A stretch of 34,113 nucleotides of DNA from Winogradskyella sp. (GTDB lineage Bacteria; Bacteroidota; Bacteroidia; Flavobacteriales; Flavobacteriaceae). Shown here piece after piece: positions 25,804-32,997 of the stretch; positions within the stretch are counted from its first letter, which is position 1, and each line of letters starts with the position of its first letter. The DNA is taken from contig JAOEWO010000025.1 of assembly GCA_028383925.1 (NCBI GenBank), positions 1 through 34,113 of the forward strand, in the 5' to 3' direction. The position numbers were made by a program, and so were the translations under genes. Below the pieces are notes generated by a model. It saw only the letters and a list, made by a program, of their open reading frames with translations, had not been told where the DNA came from and made no database searches.

Positions 25804-25989
25804 TTAGTCGGTTTTTGTTTGTTTTGATGTATCGGTTTGTTCTTTAACGAGTTCATCTTCAAAAAGCATTCGTACAGACGGTGTGTAATCATCGTCGTAT
25901 TGGCCAGACCTTACCACCATTATAAAAAGGATAAAAAAAGTTACGCCTACAACAACGCTAACGGATAATAAAATATAAATAACACTCAT
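25804..25989 (-). CDS. ccoS: cbb3 oxidase assembly protein CcoS
   Basis: This 61-residue protein has one N-terminal membrane helix (about 3-26) followed by RSGQYDDDYTPSVRMLFED, the conserved CcoS pattern of a basic residue, then GQ and DD after the helix. CcoS is needed for haem and copper insertion into the oxidase core. It is the first gene of the cco operon. Its start codon follows the -7 element TATTTTTG (26010-26017) by 20 bases and an FNR-type palindrome further upstream. Confidence 0.92.
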   Translation of the reverse strand: MSVIYILLSVSVVVGVTFFILFIMVVRSGQYDDDYTPSVRMLFEDELVKEQTDTSKQTKTD

Positions 25990-26009
25990 ACCTACTTGAA
26001 GTTATAGTT

Positions 26010-26017
26010 CAAAAATA
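26010..26017 (-). promoter_or_regulatory. -7 element of the cco operon promoter
   Basis: On the minus strand this reads TATTTTTG, a perfect TAnnTTTG. The -33 position (26037-26040) reads TGTT, a weak match. The palindrome centre lies exactly 29.5 bases upstream of its first base, as at hemN. Confidence 0.7.
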
Positions 26018-26036
26018 CTATTGAACCAGTTCTTAA

Positions 26037-26056
26037 AACATGACATTTATCATGTT
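26037..26056. promoter_or_regulatory. CRP/FNR-type operator of the cco operon
   Basis: Perfect inverted arms AACATGA/TCATGTT flank CATTTA, which is the reverse complement of the TAAATG spacer in the hemN operator. The two sites are therefore nearly the same sequence, each in the same orientation relative to its own promoter. Confidence 0.75.
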
Positions 26057-26198
26057 GGGTAAAAAAAGCTTTTAACTAAAAATCCTTATCAGATAAAAGG
26101 GAATTATAATGTGCTTAATTAAACTAATACAGCTTCCCTTTTAACACTATTATTTTACGTAATGCTTTTAAGGTCTAATCTTATTGCTGCTAGGAAGT

Positions 26199-28595
26199 TT
26201 ACTTTTTGTAACTAACTGAAGGGCTTTTTTTTAGGCTTATACTATTGGTTGCAATTGTTGTAAATACCACAATGCTAATAGAGCTTAAAGGCATTAAAAT
26301 TGCTGCAACAACGGGTTCTAATTGGCCGGTAACCGCAAAGTATAGACCTATAATATTATAGAAAAGTGAAAGTACAAAGCTCCATTTGATGATTTTTATT
26401 GCCGCTTTTGAAGCCATTATAAAGCGATATAATTCCTTAAATTTTGAAGCATCTAAAATAGCATCACAGGCAGGTGAGAAGACATTTACATCTTCTGAAA
26501 TGGCTATACCAACATTGCTTTGTGCTAATGCACCAGCATCGTTTAGACCATCACCAATCATTAAAACTTTAGCACCTTCAGACTGATGGTATTTTATAAA
26601 CTCTAACTTGTCTTCTGGTTTTTGGTTAAATATTAGTTTGGTTTTTGCTGGAAGTAATTTTGTTAAGTTATCGCGTTCTCCCTCATTATCACCCGAAAGA
26701 ATAACCAAATCAAATTGTTGCTTTAATTGGTTAAATAATTTTGAAACTCCCTTTCTATAACTATTGTAAAAAGTAAATTTTCCCTTGTAAATAGTATTAC
26801 TGCTAACGTGTACTGTAGTATTTAAAACCGTATTAGCATTTGGGTTACCAACAAAACTTGCGGAACCAATTTTCATATTTATGGCTTCGTGTTTTGCTTC
26901 AATACCTTGGCCTATATGTTCTTTAAATGCATCTAATGTTATAATATTATGTGCTTCTAAAATGCTATATAATGTTCTGCTTAAAGGATGATTAGAACCT
27001 CTTAGCGAATTTTTAAGTACGCTTTTTTCAGTAGTACTAAGTTCAGCACCGTCATAAGCTGCATTACTCTGTTTATGAGATGTAATAGTACCCGTTTTAT
27101 CAAAAATAACGGTGTCTATTGCTGCTAATTGTTCAATAACACTAGCGTTTTTAACATAGAATTTTTCTTTGCCAAAAATACGTAGTAAGTTACCAAATGT
27201 AAAGGGTGCAGATAAGGCTATAGCGCAAGGACAGGCAATAATTAGTACTGCTGTAAATACATTCATGGCTTTACTGCTATCTACAAATAGCCAAAAAGTA
27301 GTCGCAATAGCTGCAATTATTAATAATGTAATTGTAAAATGTTTACTAACCGTATTTGTAATATTAGTAAAGCCTTCTTCTTTATTTTTGTTAAAAACAT
27401 CATTGCTCCATAATTGTGTGAGGTAACTTTGTTCTACAGATTTTAAAGCTTCCATTTCTATAACACCACTAGTTTGTTTACCACCTGCAAACAATTTATC
27501 TCCAGATTGTTTAGAAACCGTTTGCGATTCGCCTGTTACAAAACTGTAATCTATTTTTGCTTTTCCGTTTATTAAAATACCATCAACAGGTATTAATTCT
27601 TCATTTCTAATTAATAAACGATCTCCCTTTTCTATATCGTAAACCTGCACTGAGTTTTCATTACTATTTTTATCTATTTTGTTGATAGCAATAGGGAAGT
27701 AAGACTTATAATCGCGCTCAAAGGATAAGAATTCGTATGTTTTTTGCTGAAAAAATTTACCTACCAAGAGGAAAAAGATTAAGCCTGCTAAACTATCAAA
27801 AAAGCCAGAACCTATATTAAATATAATCTCTATAGTACTTCTTATAAATAGTACCGAAACCCCTAGTGCAATTGGTACATCTATATTTAATATTTTTGAT
27901 TTAAGACCTTTATAAGCCGATATAAAATAATCTTGTGCAGCATAAAATACTATAGGCAAAGACATGGTAAACATTAACCACCGAAAAAGAGGTTTGTATT
28001 GCTCTAGCCAAAATTCATCGACTTCAAAATACTCAGGAAACGATAAAAACATAATATTACCAAAGCCAAATGCTGCGACACCAAGTTTGTAAATTAGTGT
28101 TCTGTTTATATATTTTTTACCAGATTTAAAATCGTCTAAACTAATGTACGGCTCATAACCAATAGCACTTAATAATGTAACAACAGCTTTTAAATTTGTT
28201 TTTGTTGAATGGTAAGTGACTCTAACTGTTTTTTTACCAAAATTTACCTGAGAATCTGCTATGTCTGAGTTTAGTTTGTTAAGGTTTTCTAGTATCCAAA
28301 TACAAGAGCTGCAATGAATATGCGGAATGTGTAGCGTTACAATTTCTATTGTGTCACTTCTAAATTCTGTGAGTTTTTCTATGATATTTTCTTGTGATAA
28401 AAAATCATATTTACCTTCAATTTCTTTCGGAATTGCTCCTGGTGAATTTTGTAAGTCGTAATAACAGGTTAAGTCATTTTCGTTAAAAATTTCGAAAACA
28501 GTCTTACAACCATTGCAACAGAATACTTTTTCCCTAAAAGAAATAATATGATTGCCACAATCATCACCACAATGATAACACGTGTTGTTTTCCAT
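26199..28595 (-). CDS. ccoI: Copper-transporting P-type ATPase of cbb3 biogenesis (CcoI/FixI)
   Basis: This is a P1B-type ATPase of 798 residues. The N-terminal metal-binding segment has CYHCGDDCG and FCCNGCKTVF, followed by an HMA-like domain with HIHCSSCIW. The membrane CPC motif is ACPCAIALS, the phosphorylation site is DKTGT and the hinge motif is GDGLNDAG. CcoI exports copper to the periplasmic side for insertion into the oxidase. The frame allows an ATG at 28631, but that codon lies upstream of the predicted -7 element (28622-28629), so the ATG at 28595, which gives the start MENNTCYHCG, is preferred. It is on the same strand as the cco operon but has its own FNR-type promoter. Confidence 0.94.
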   Translation of the reverse strand: MENNTCYHCGDDCGNHIISFREKVFCCNGCKTVFEIFNENDLTCYYDLQNSPGAIPKEIEGKYDFLSQENIIEKLTEFRSDTIEIVTLHIPHIHCSSCIWILENLNKLNSDIADSQVNFGKKTVRVTYHSTKTNLKAVVTLLSAIGYEPYISLDDFKSGKKYINRTLIYKLGVAAFGFGNIMFLSFPEYFEVDEFWLEQYKPLFRWLMFTMSLPIVFYAAQDYFISAYKGLKSKILNIDVPIALGVSVLFIRSTIEIIFNIGSGFFDSLAGLIFFLLVGKFFQQKTYEFLSFERDYKSYFPIAINKIDKNSNENSVQVYDIEKGDRLLIRNEELIPVDGILINGKAKIDYSFVTGESQTVSKQSGDKLFAGGKQTSGVIEMEALKSVEQSYLTQLWSNDVFNKNKEEGFTNITNTVSKHFTITLLIIAAIATTFWLFVDSSKAMNVFTAVLIIACPCAIALSAPFTFGNLLRIFGKEKFYVKNASVIEQLAAIDTVIFDKTGTITSHKQSNAAYDGAELSTTEKSVLKNSLRGSNHPLSRTLYSILEAHNIITLDAFKEHIGQGIEAKHEAINMKIGSASFVGNPNANTVLNTTVHVSSNTIYKGKFTFYNSYRKGVSKLFNQLKQQFDLVILSGDNEGERDNLTKLLPAKTKLIFNQKPEDKLEFIKYHQSEGAKVLMIGDGLNDAGALAQSNVGIAISEDVNVFSPACDAILDASKFKELYRFIMASKAAIKIIKWSFVLSLFYNIIGLYFAVTGQLEPVVAAILMPLSSISIVVFTTIATNSISLKKSPSVSYKK

Positions 28596-28621
28596 TTTTA
28601 TTTGCTCATTTATACCTGTAA

Positions 28622-28629
28622 CAAAGGTC
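28622..28629 (-). promoter_or_regulatory. Likely -7 element of the ccoI promoter
   Basis: On the minus strand this reads GACCTTTG, one base off TAnnTTTG. It is placed exactly 29.5 bases from the centre of the palindrome at 28649-28668, the spacing seen at hemN and ccoS. The -33 position reads TATT. Confidence 0.55.
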
Positions 28630-28648
28630 ACATAACCTTAGTTTTTAA

Positions 28649-28668
28649 AATATGATATTTGTCATGTA
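28649..28668. promoter_or_regulatory. CRP/FNR-type operator between ccoI and the regulator gene
   Basis: The core ATGATATTTGTCAT (28652-28665) has the same ATGA(N6)TCAT half-sites as the hemN and cco operators. Oriented towards ccoI it has activator geometry. Oriented towards the regulator gene it sits between the -33 and -7 positions. Confidence 0.72.
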
Positions 28669-28673
28669 ATTAT

Positions 28674-28681
28674 TATATTTG
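28674..28681 (+). promoter_or_regulatory. -7 element of the CRP/FNR regulator gene
   Basis: TATATTTG is a perfect TAnnTTTG match, 23 bases before the ATG at 28705. Its distance from the operator centre is only 15.5 bases, unlike the 29.5 of the three putative target promoters. Confidence 0.6.
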
Positions 28682-28704
28682 AATAGATTGAAAAAAGGAA
28701 CGCT

Positions 28705-29382
28705 ATGAGTAAATGTGAATCTTGTATTGTAAAAGAATTTAATTCTCTAAAATCTTTAACTAGAGATGAATTAATGCGTGTGTCTGCTTGTAAAACAGGG
28801 AAAACTTATAAAAAGGGGCAAGTTATCTTTGAAGAAGGCGAAACTCTTAACGGTGTTTACTGTGTAAAAGATGGTGTTTGTAAATTAACAAAGCTAAGCG
28901 AAAATGGTAAAGACCAGGTTGTTAAGCTTGTTGTAAAAGGTGGTTTGTTGGGTAAGCGTTCTTTGGTTTCTGAGCAACAAACAAATTTAAGTGCAACAGC
29001 CTTAAATGATATGGAAATGTGTTTTATACCAAAGAGTGAAATAATGAAGGACCTCTCTAAAAACCCAAAATTTACATTAGATGTATTAAGAGAAATGGCG
29101 GCAGATTTAAAAGATTCAGACGAGTCATTAGTTAATATGGCGCAAAAGTCTGTAAAGCAACGCATGGCAGAAATATTACTATACATTAATGATAATTTTG
29201 GCGTAGATGCTGATGGGTTTTTGAGTATTGTTTTATCGAGAGAAGATTATGCTAGTATTGTTGGTACAGCAACAGAGTCTGCAATAAGAATACTTTCTCA
29301 ATTTAAAAAAGAAGGTTTAATATCTACGTCTGGTAAACTTATTAAGATTGAAGATACTATAAGTCTTAAACGGATAGACTAA
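28705..29382 (+). CDS. CRP/FNR family transcriptional regulator of low-oxygen genes
   Basis: This 225-residue protein has a cyclic-nucleotide-binding-like beta-roll (about 15-125), a dimerisation helix (about 125-155) and a winged helix-turn-helix (about 165-215). The recognition helix TATESAIRILSQF has E191 and R195 at the positions that read TGA/TCA in CRP and FNR, fitting the ATGA/TCAT operators. Cysteines are C4, C7, C29, C53, C59 and C106. C4-x2-C7 aligns with C20-x2-C23 of E. coli FNR and C106 (MEMCFIP) with C122 (MVCEIP), while the third FNR ligand is Asn here. An oxygen-sensing iron-sulfur cluster is possible but unproved. The gene is divergent from ccoI across a shared operator. Confidence 0.9.
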   Translation: MSKCESCIVKEFNSLKSLTRDELMRVSACKTGKTYKKGQVIFEEGETLNGVYCVKDGVCKLTKLSENGKDQVVKLVVKGGLLGKRSLVSEQQTNLSATALNDMEMCFIPKSEIMKDLSKNPKFTLDVLREMAADLKDSDESLVNMAQKSVKQRMAEILLYINDNFGVDADGFLSIVLSREDYASIVGTATESAIRILSQFKKEGLISTSGKLIKIEDTISLKRID

Positions 29383-29456
29383 AAAACAGCATAGAGAATA
29401 CGTTGCGAATTAGCTATAAGAGATAAATCCTATATTGATTTGAGTGATTTAGATGT

Positions 29457-29516
29457 AAAAAAAAATGTATCGAGAATTATTTAAAAACATAAATTCTGAT
29501 TCTCGATACAATTTTT
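29457..29516. terminator. Bidirectional terminator after the regulator and the BNR protein gene
   Basis: Perfect 12-base arms TGTATCGAGAAT/ATTCTCGATACA (29466-29477 and 29499-29510) enclose a 21-base loop. Nine A residues precede the stem and five T residues follow. It lies between convergent genes and can serve both strands. Confidence 0.85.
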
Positions 29517-29567
29517 ACTTATGTTTAATCTAAAAATTCACTTCAAGCTACTATTTTCAGCTATAGA

Positions 29568-32500
29568 TTAATCAATACCAAACGTTTTAATCTCCTTAAA
29601 CGGATTCATTTTAACGGTTTTCATTTTATCTTGATAACCTTTCCAATCTGTACTAAAAAAACCATTAGTTTCTCCTAATAATTTATCTAAAGCATCTTTT
29701 GCATGTTTAATAAGTGTGGTCTCAGTTGAGGTTAAACCAGTTTGACTTCCGTATACATAGCTAGAAGCGTTACCTAACCTTTGTAAAGGAGTTACTTCAG
29801 GATTTCTAGTAATACCTTGGCGTTTATCAACTTTTCCTAAATATTTATCTACAAGACTGTCAATAGATTTAACAATAGTTTCAGACGCTTCTATTTGATC
29901 CTTAAAATCGGTCTTATCTAATTGTGTTAAATTGGTTTTATAAGTTTCGGCAATAGTCTTACTTTCAATTAATTGTTTTACCGCATTAGCTGCCGTTTCT
30001 TGGATTTTTTCAAGTTGCTTACTTGCTGTATAAACTTCATCAATGTTTTTTTGAGAAACTTCTATTCTTGGGTCAGATTCTACATTAATTATGGTTTCAG
30101 ATAGTTGATCGCCATACTGTAAAACAGCTTTATATGTTCCAGGTTTTACTGAAACTCCACCAGATTCTCTAGTTTGTTTTCTTATGCGTCTAGAAGGTCT
30201 ATTTACACCAGCTTCATCCATATACCACGTCCATTTGTGTATCCCATTTTCTTTAGGAGCTTTAGTTTTTAGCGTTCTAATTAAACGTTTGCCGTCATAT
30301 AGTTTTAGGCTTAAAGAATCCCAAGTTACTTTAGCTTCATTTTTTTCAGAATCTAGATTTGCTGTTTCAGATTCATTTTCGTCAGAATCTTTATCTTTTT
30401 TGTCAGCTTTTGGCATATCTTTTTTGTTAAAAACATAAGAAAAACGAGCACCACCACCACGATTTTCACCATGATACATGGCATCAGCTCCAAAACGACT
30501 ACCTGTTGGTTGTTGGTAAGCAGCTTGATAAGCTGTTGGTGGATTAAATAACGTAATATTTGATGCCATTACAGATGTGTTCTTTGCCATTTCGCGTAGC
30601 GGTCTTATATCATCTAAAACCCATGCGGCACGTCCAAAAGTGCCAATAACTAAGTCGTGTTCTCTCGGGTGAATTACTAAATCTTTAACTGAAGTTGTTG
30701 GGAAACCTTCGGTCCATTTTGTCCACTTTTCACCGGCATCAATAGAAATGTATAACCCATCATCTGTTCCTAAAAACATAAGGTTTGGTTCCACAAGATC
30801 TTCAACAATAGCCAGTGTATAACTTTGTACATCATTAGCATCAACGATGCGTTCCCAGGTTTTTCCGTAGTTTTTAGTTCTATAAGCATACGGAGTATAA
30901 TTAAAGCGTCGGTAATCATTTGCGATTAAAAGCGCCTCACCTTTGTTTTTATTAGATGCTTTTATCTGTGCTATCCAGCTACCTTCTGGTAAGCCTTTTA
31001 AATTCTTAGAAACATCAGTCCAAGAATCACCACCGTTTGTTGTGTAATGCACTCGACCATCATCAGTACCAGCCCAAAGCATATTTTTTTCAACTTCTGA
31101 AGGTTCAATAACTAAGATTGTAGTGTGATTTTCAGCACCTGTTGCATCCATACTTAATCCACCACTTTCAGATTGTTTTTGTTTTTCAGGATCATTAGTG
31201 GTTAAATCTGGAGAAATCACGGTCCACGTTTCTCCTTTGTCTATTGATTTGTGTACAAACTGACTACCAAAGTAAAGCGTGCTATTATTAAATGGATCTA
31301 TGTTTATGGCAGAATTCCAATTGAATCGTAAACGCACATCAGGATCTGGATGCGTTGGTTGCACTCCATAATTGTTTCCTGTTTGCCAATCGTATCTGCT
31401 TACATAGCCTTGTTGACTCATAGACCAACCGTAACGCGAGTCATCTCTGTCTGGTACGACATCAAAACCATCACCAAAACTTATTTCTTGCCAATAACTA
31501 TTTCTTATACCTTGAGCACGCCATACATAAGCTGGGCCTCTCCAAGAACCATTATCTTGCATGCCTCCGTAAACATTGTATGGATATTCATTATCAACAT
31601 TAATATGGTAGAATTGTGCCACAGGAAGATTGCCAATAAAACGCCATGTTTTACCACCATCTTTAGTAATATTCATACCACCATCATTACCATCAATCAT
31701 AAAATTACCATTGTCAGGGTGTATCCACCAGGCATGATGATCTGGGTGAACACCATTATTAGCCCCATAAGCTGGCATTAATTGGTTGAAGTTTTTTCCA
31801 CCATCTTCAGAAACATTTACGTAAGTAAAAACAGAATATACTCTATTCTCGTTTTGCGGATCTACATAAATTTCAGAATAATAAAACGGACGATTGCCAA
31901 TATCACTTTTATTATTAATCATTTTCCATTTAAATCCTCCATCTTCACTTTTATAAAGCGCATTCTTTTTAGATTCAACTAAAGCATAAATAATATTAGG
32001 TTTATTTGGCGCAATAGCGACTCCAATACGACCTAGATTTCCTTTAGGGAAACCATCATCTTCTGTGATTTTTTTCCAAGTTTTACCGCCATCATGTGTA
32101 ATATGCAAACCAGAACCTTCTCCACCAGAGTTAAAGAACCAAGGGTCGCGTTTATGTTGCCACATTGCAGCTATTAATTTATTAGGATTTGTTGGATCCA
32201 TTATTAAATCAGCAACTCCGGTTTTATTATTAGCAAATAAAATATTATTCCAAGTTTTTCCTCCATCAGTAGTTTTAAAAACTCCACGCTCAGGGTGTTC
32301 GCCCCAAGGAGAACCAATAGCACCAACATAAACTATATCTGGATTTGTTGGGTCTACAATAATTCTATGTATGTGTATTGTTTTCTCAAGTCCCATAGCA
32401 AGCCACGTTTTACCACCATCAAGCGATTTATAAACACCAAAACCTCCATTAAGAGAATTACGAGGATTTCCCTCTCCGGTACCTACCCAAATAACACTAG

Positions 32501-32789
32501 GATTTGACTGTTGTATTTCTACAGCACCTATTGAGGCCGTTAATTCTTTTTCGAAAAGTGGTTCCCATTTTATACCTCCTGAAGTAGATTTCCATAGACC
32601 GCCCGAAGCTGTACCAACGTACATAACATCTGGATTATTGGTAACAACATCTATAGCTGTTACACGACCAGACATACCACCAGGACCAATATTACGTGGA
32701 GCCATATTTTTTACAAGGTCCATTGAAAATTCTTGTGCTGATAGTAGCGTTATGCAGAAAAGCATAACCAAAGAGAAAAATTGTTTCAT
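29568..32789 (-). CDS. Secreted BNR/VPS10-like beta-propeller protein
   Basis: This 1073-residue protein has a Sec signal peptide ending at LLSAQ. About eleven Asp-box (BNR) motifs of the type S-x-D-G-G-K-T-W are spread over residues 60-700, for example SLDGGKTW, TTDGGKTW, THDGGKTW, TKDGGKTW, TTNGGDSW and TKNYGKTW. This indicates one or two large beta-propellers like the sortilin/VPS10 and photosystem-assembly-factor-like families. An acidic low-complexity linker (about 785-815) and a helical C-terminal region follow. Database entries often call such proteins glycosyl hydrolases, but no sialidase Arg triad or other catalytic set is evident to me. No clear type IX C-terminal sorting domain is seen. 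Function unknown; probably periplasmic or outer-membrane associated. Confidence 0.86.
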   Translation of the reverse strand: MKQFFSLVMLFCITLLSAQEFSMDLVKNMAPRNIGPGGMSGRVTAIDVVTNNPDVMYVGTASGGLWKSTSGGIKWEPLFEKELTASIGAVEIQQSNPSVIWVGTGEGNPRNSLNGGFGVYKSLDGGKTWLAMGLEKTIHIHRIIVDPTNPDIVYVGAIGSPWGEHPERGVFKTTDGGKTWNNILFANNKTGVADLIMDPTNPNKLIAAMWQHKRDPWFFNSGGEGSGLHITHDGGKTWKKITEDDGFPKGNLGRIGVAIAPNKPNIIYALVESKKNALYKSEDGGFKWKMINNKSDIGNRPFYYSEIYVDPQNENRVYSVFTYVNVSEDGGKNFNQLMPAYGANNGVHPDHHAWWIHPDNGNFMIDGNDGGMNITKDGGKTWRFIGNLPVAQFYHINVDNEYPYNVYGGMQDNGSWRGPAYVWRAQGIRNSYWQEISFGDGFDVVPDRDDSRYGWSMSQQGYVSRYDWQTGNNYGVQPTHPDPDVRLRFNWNSAINIDPFNNSTLYFGSQFVHKSIDKGETWTVISPDLTTNDPEKQKQSESGGLSMDATGAENHTTILVIEPSEVEKNMLWAGTDDGRVHYTTNGGDSWTDVSKNLKGLPEGSWIAQIKASNKNKGEALLIANDYRRFNYTPYAYRTKNYGKTWERIVDANDVQSYTLAIVEDLVEPNLMFLGTDDGLYISIDAGEKWTKWTEGFPTTSVKDLVIHPREHDLVIGTFGRAAWVLDDIRPLREMAKNTSVMASNITLFNPPTAYQAAYQQPTGSRFGADAMYHGENRGGGARFSYVFNKKDMPKADKKDKDSDENESETANLDSEKNEAKVTWDSLSLKLYDGKRLIRTLKTKAPKENGIHKWTWYMDEAGVNRPSRRIRKQTRESGGVSVKPGTYKAVLQYGDQLSETIINVESDPRIEVSQKNIDEVYTASKQLEKIQETAANAVKQLIESKTIAETYKTNLTQLDKTDFKDQIEASETIVKSIDSLVDKYLGKVDKRQGITRNPEVTPLQRLGNASSYVYGSQTGLTSTETTLIKHAKDALDKLLGETNGFFSTDWKGYQDKMKTVKMNPFKEIKTFGID

Positions 32790-32842
32790 TATGTAAAGGT
32801 TGGTTAACTAATGCCTTAAAATTAAGGAAAAAAATAATAGAA

Positions 32843-32863
32843 ATCTTAATGTGTTGTTAAGAT
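32843..32863. promoter_or_regulatory. Inverted repeat upstream of the BNR protein gene
   Basis: ATCTTAA and TTAAGAT (7-base perfect arms) are separated by TGTGTTG. The repeat lies 54 bases upstream of the minus-strand BNR gene and could be an operator for it or for the divergent VWA gene. A second small palindrome, CCTTAA-AA-TTAAGG (32814-32827), lies between it and the gene. No known binding protein can be named. Confidence 0.3.
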
Positions 32864-32921
32864 GTTTTAAAGGTTATTTTTTGATTCGAAAAAGCATTAT
32901 TTTTACATAGCTATGAAAGTA

Positions 32922-32953
32922 GCCATTAAAAAAGACAAAAAGTTTTTAATGGC
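32922..32953. repeat. Perfect inverted repeat in the VWA gene leader
   Basis: GCCATTAAAAA (32922-32932) and TTTTTAATGGC (32943-32953) are perfect 11-base arms around a 10-base loop, ending 44 bases before the VWA start codon. There is no T-run after it on the plus strand, so it is not a standard terminator; it may be an mRNA leader hairpin. Confidence 0.45.
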
Positions 32954-32997
32954 GGACTGCATGTGTCAGTTAAAAAAAAAAACAATAAATAAAACAC

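Noticed and set aside
26095..26142. Inverted repeat AAAAGGGAA/TTCCCTTTT between ccoI and ccoS as a terminator
   Set aside because: The loop is 30 bases, the arms are short and AT-rich, and there is no adjacent T-run in the ccoI direction.
28596..28631. Upstream ATG start for ccoI at 28631
   Set aside because: The codon lies upstream of the predicted -7 element of its own promoter, and the extra 12 residues add nothing to the metal-binding domain. The ATG at 28595 is preferred.
31350..32507. Several open plus-strand frames opposite the BNR protein gene
   Set aside because: They lie wholly antisense to a long gene with clear repeats and a signal peptide. Their products are Ile/Thr-rich with no recognisable motif, as expected for the complement of this repetitive sequence.
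32876..32905. Promoter for the VWA gene with TTTG (32880-32883) and TATTTTTA (32898-32905)
   Set aside because: The spacer between the elements is only 14 bases, shorter than the usual 17-23 for Bacteroidota promoters.
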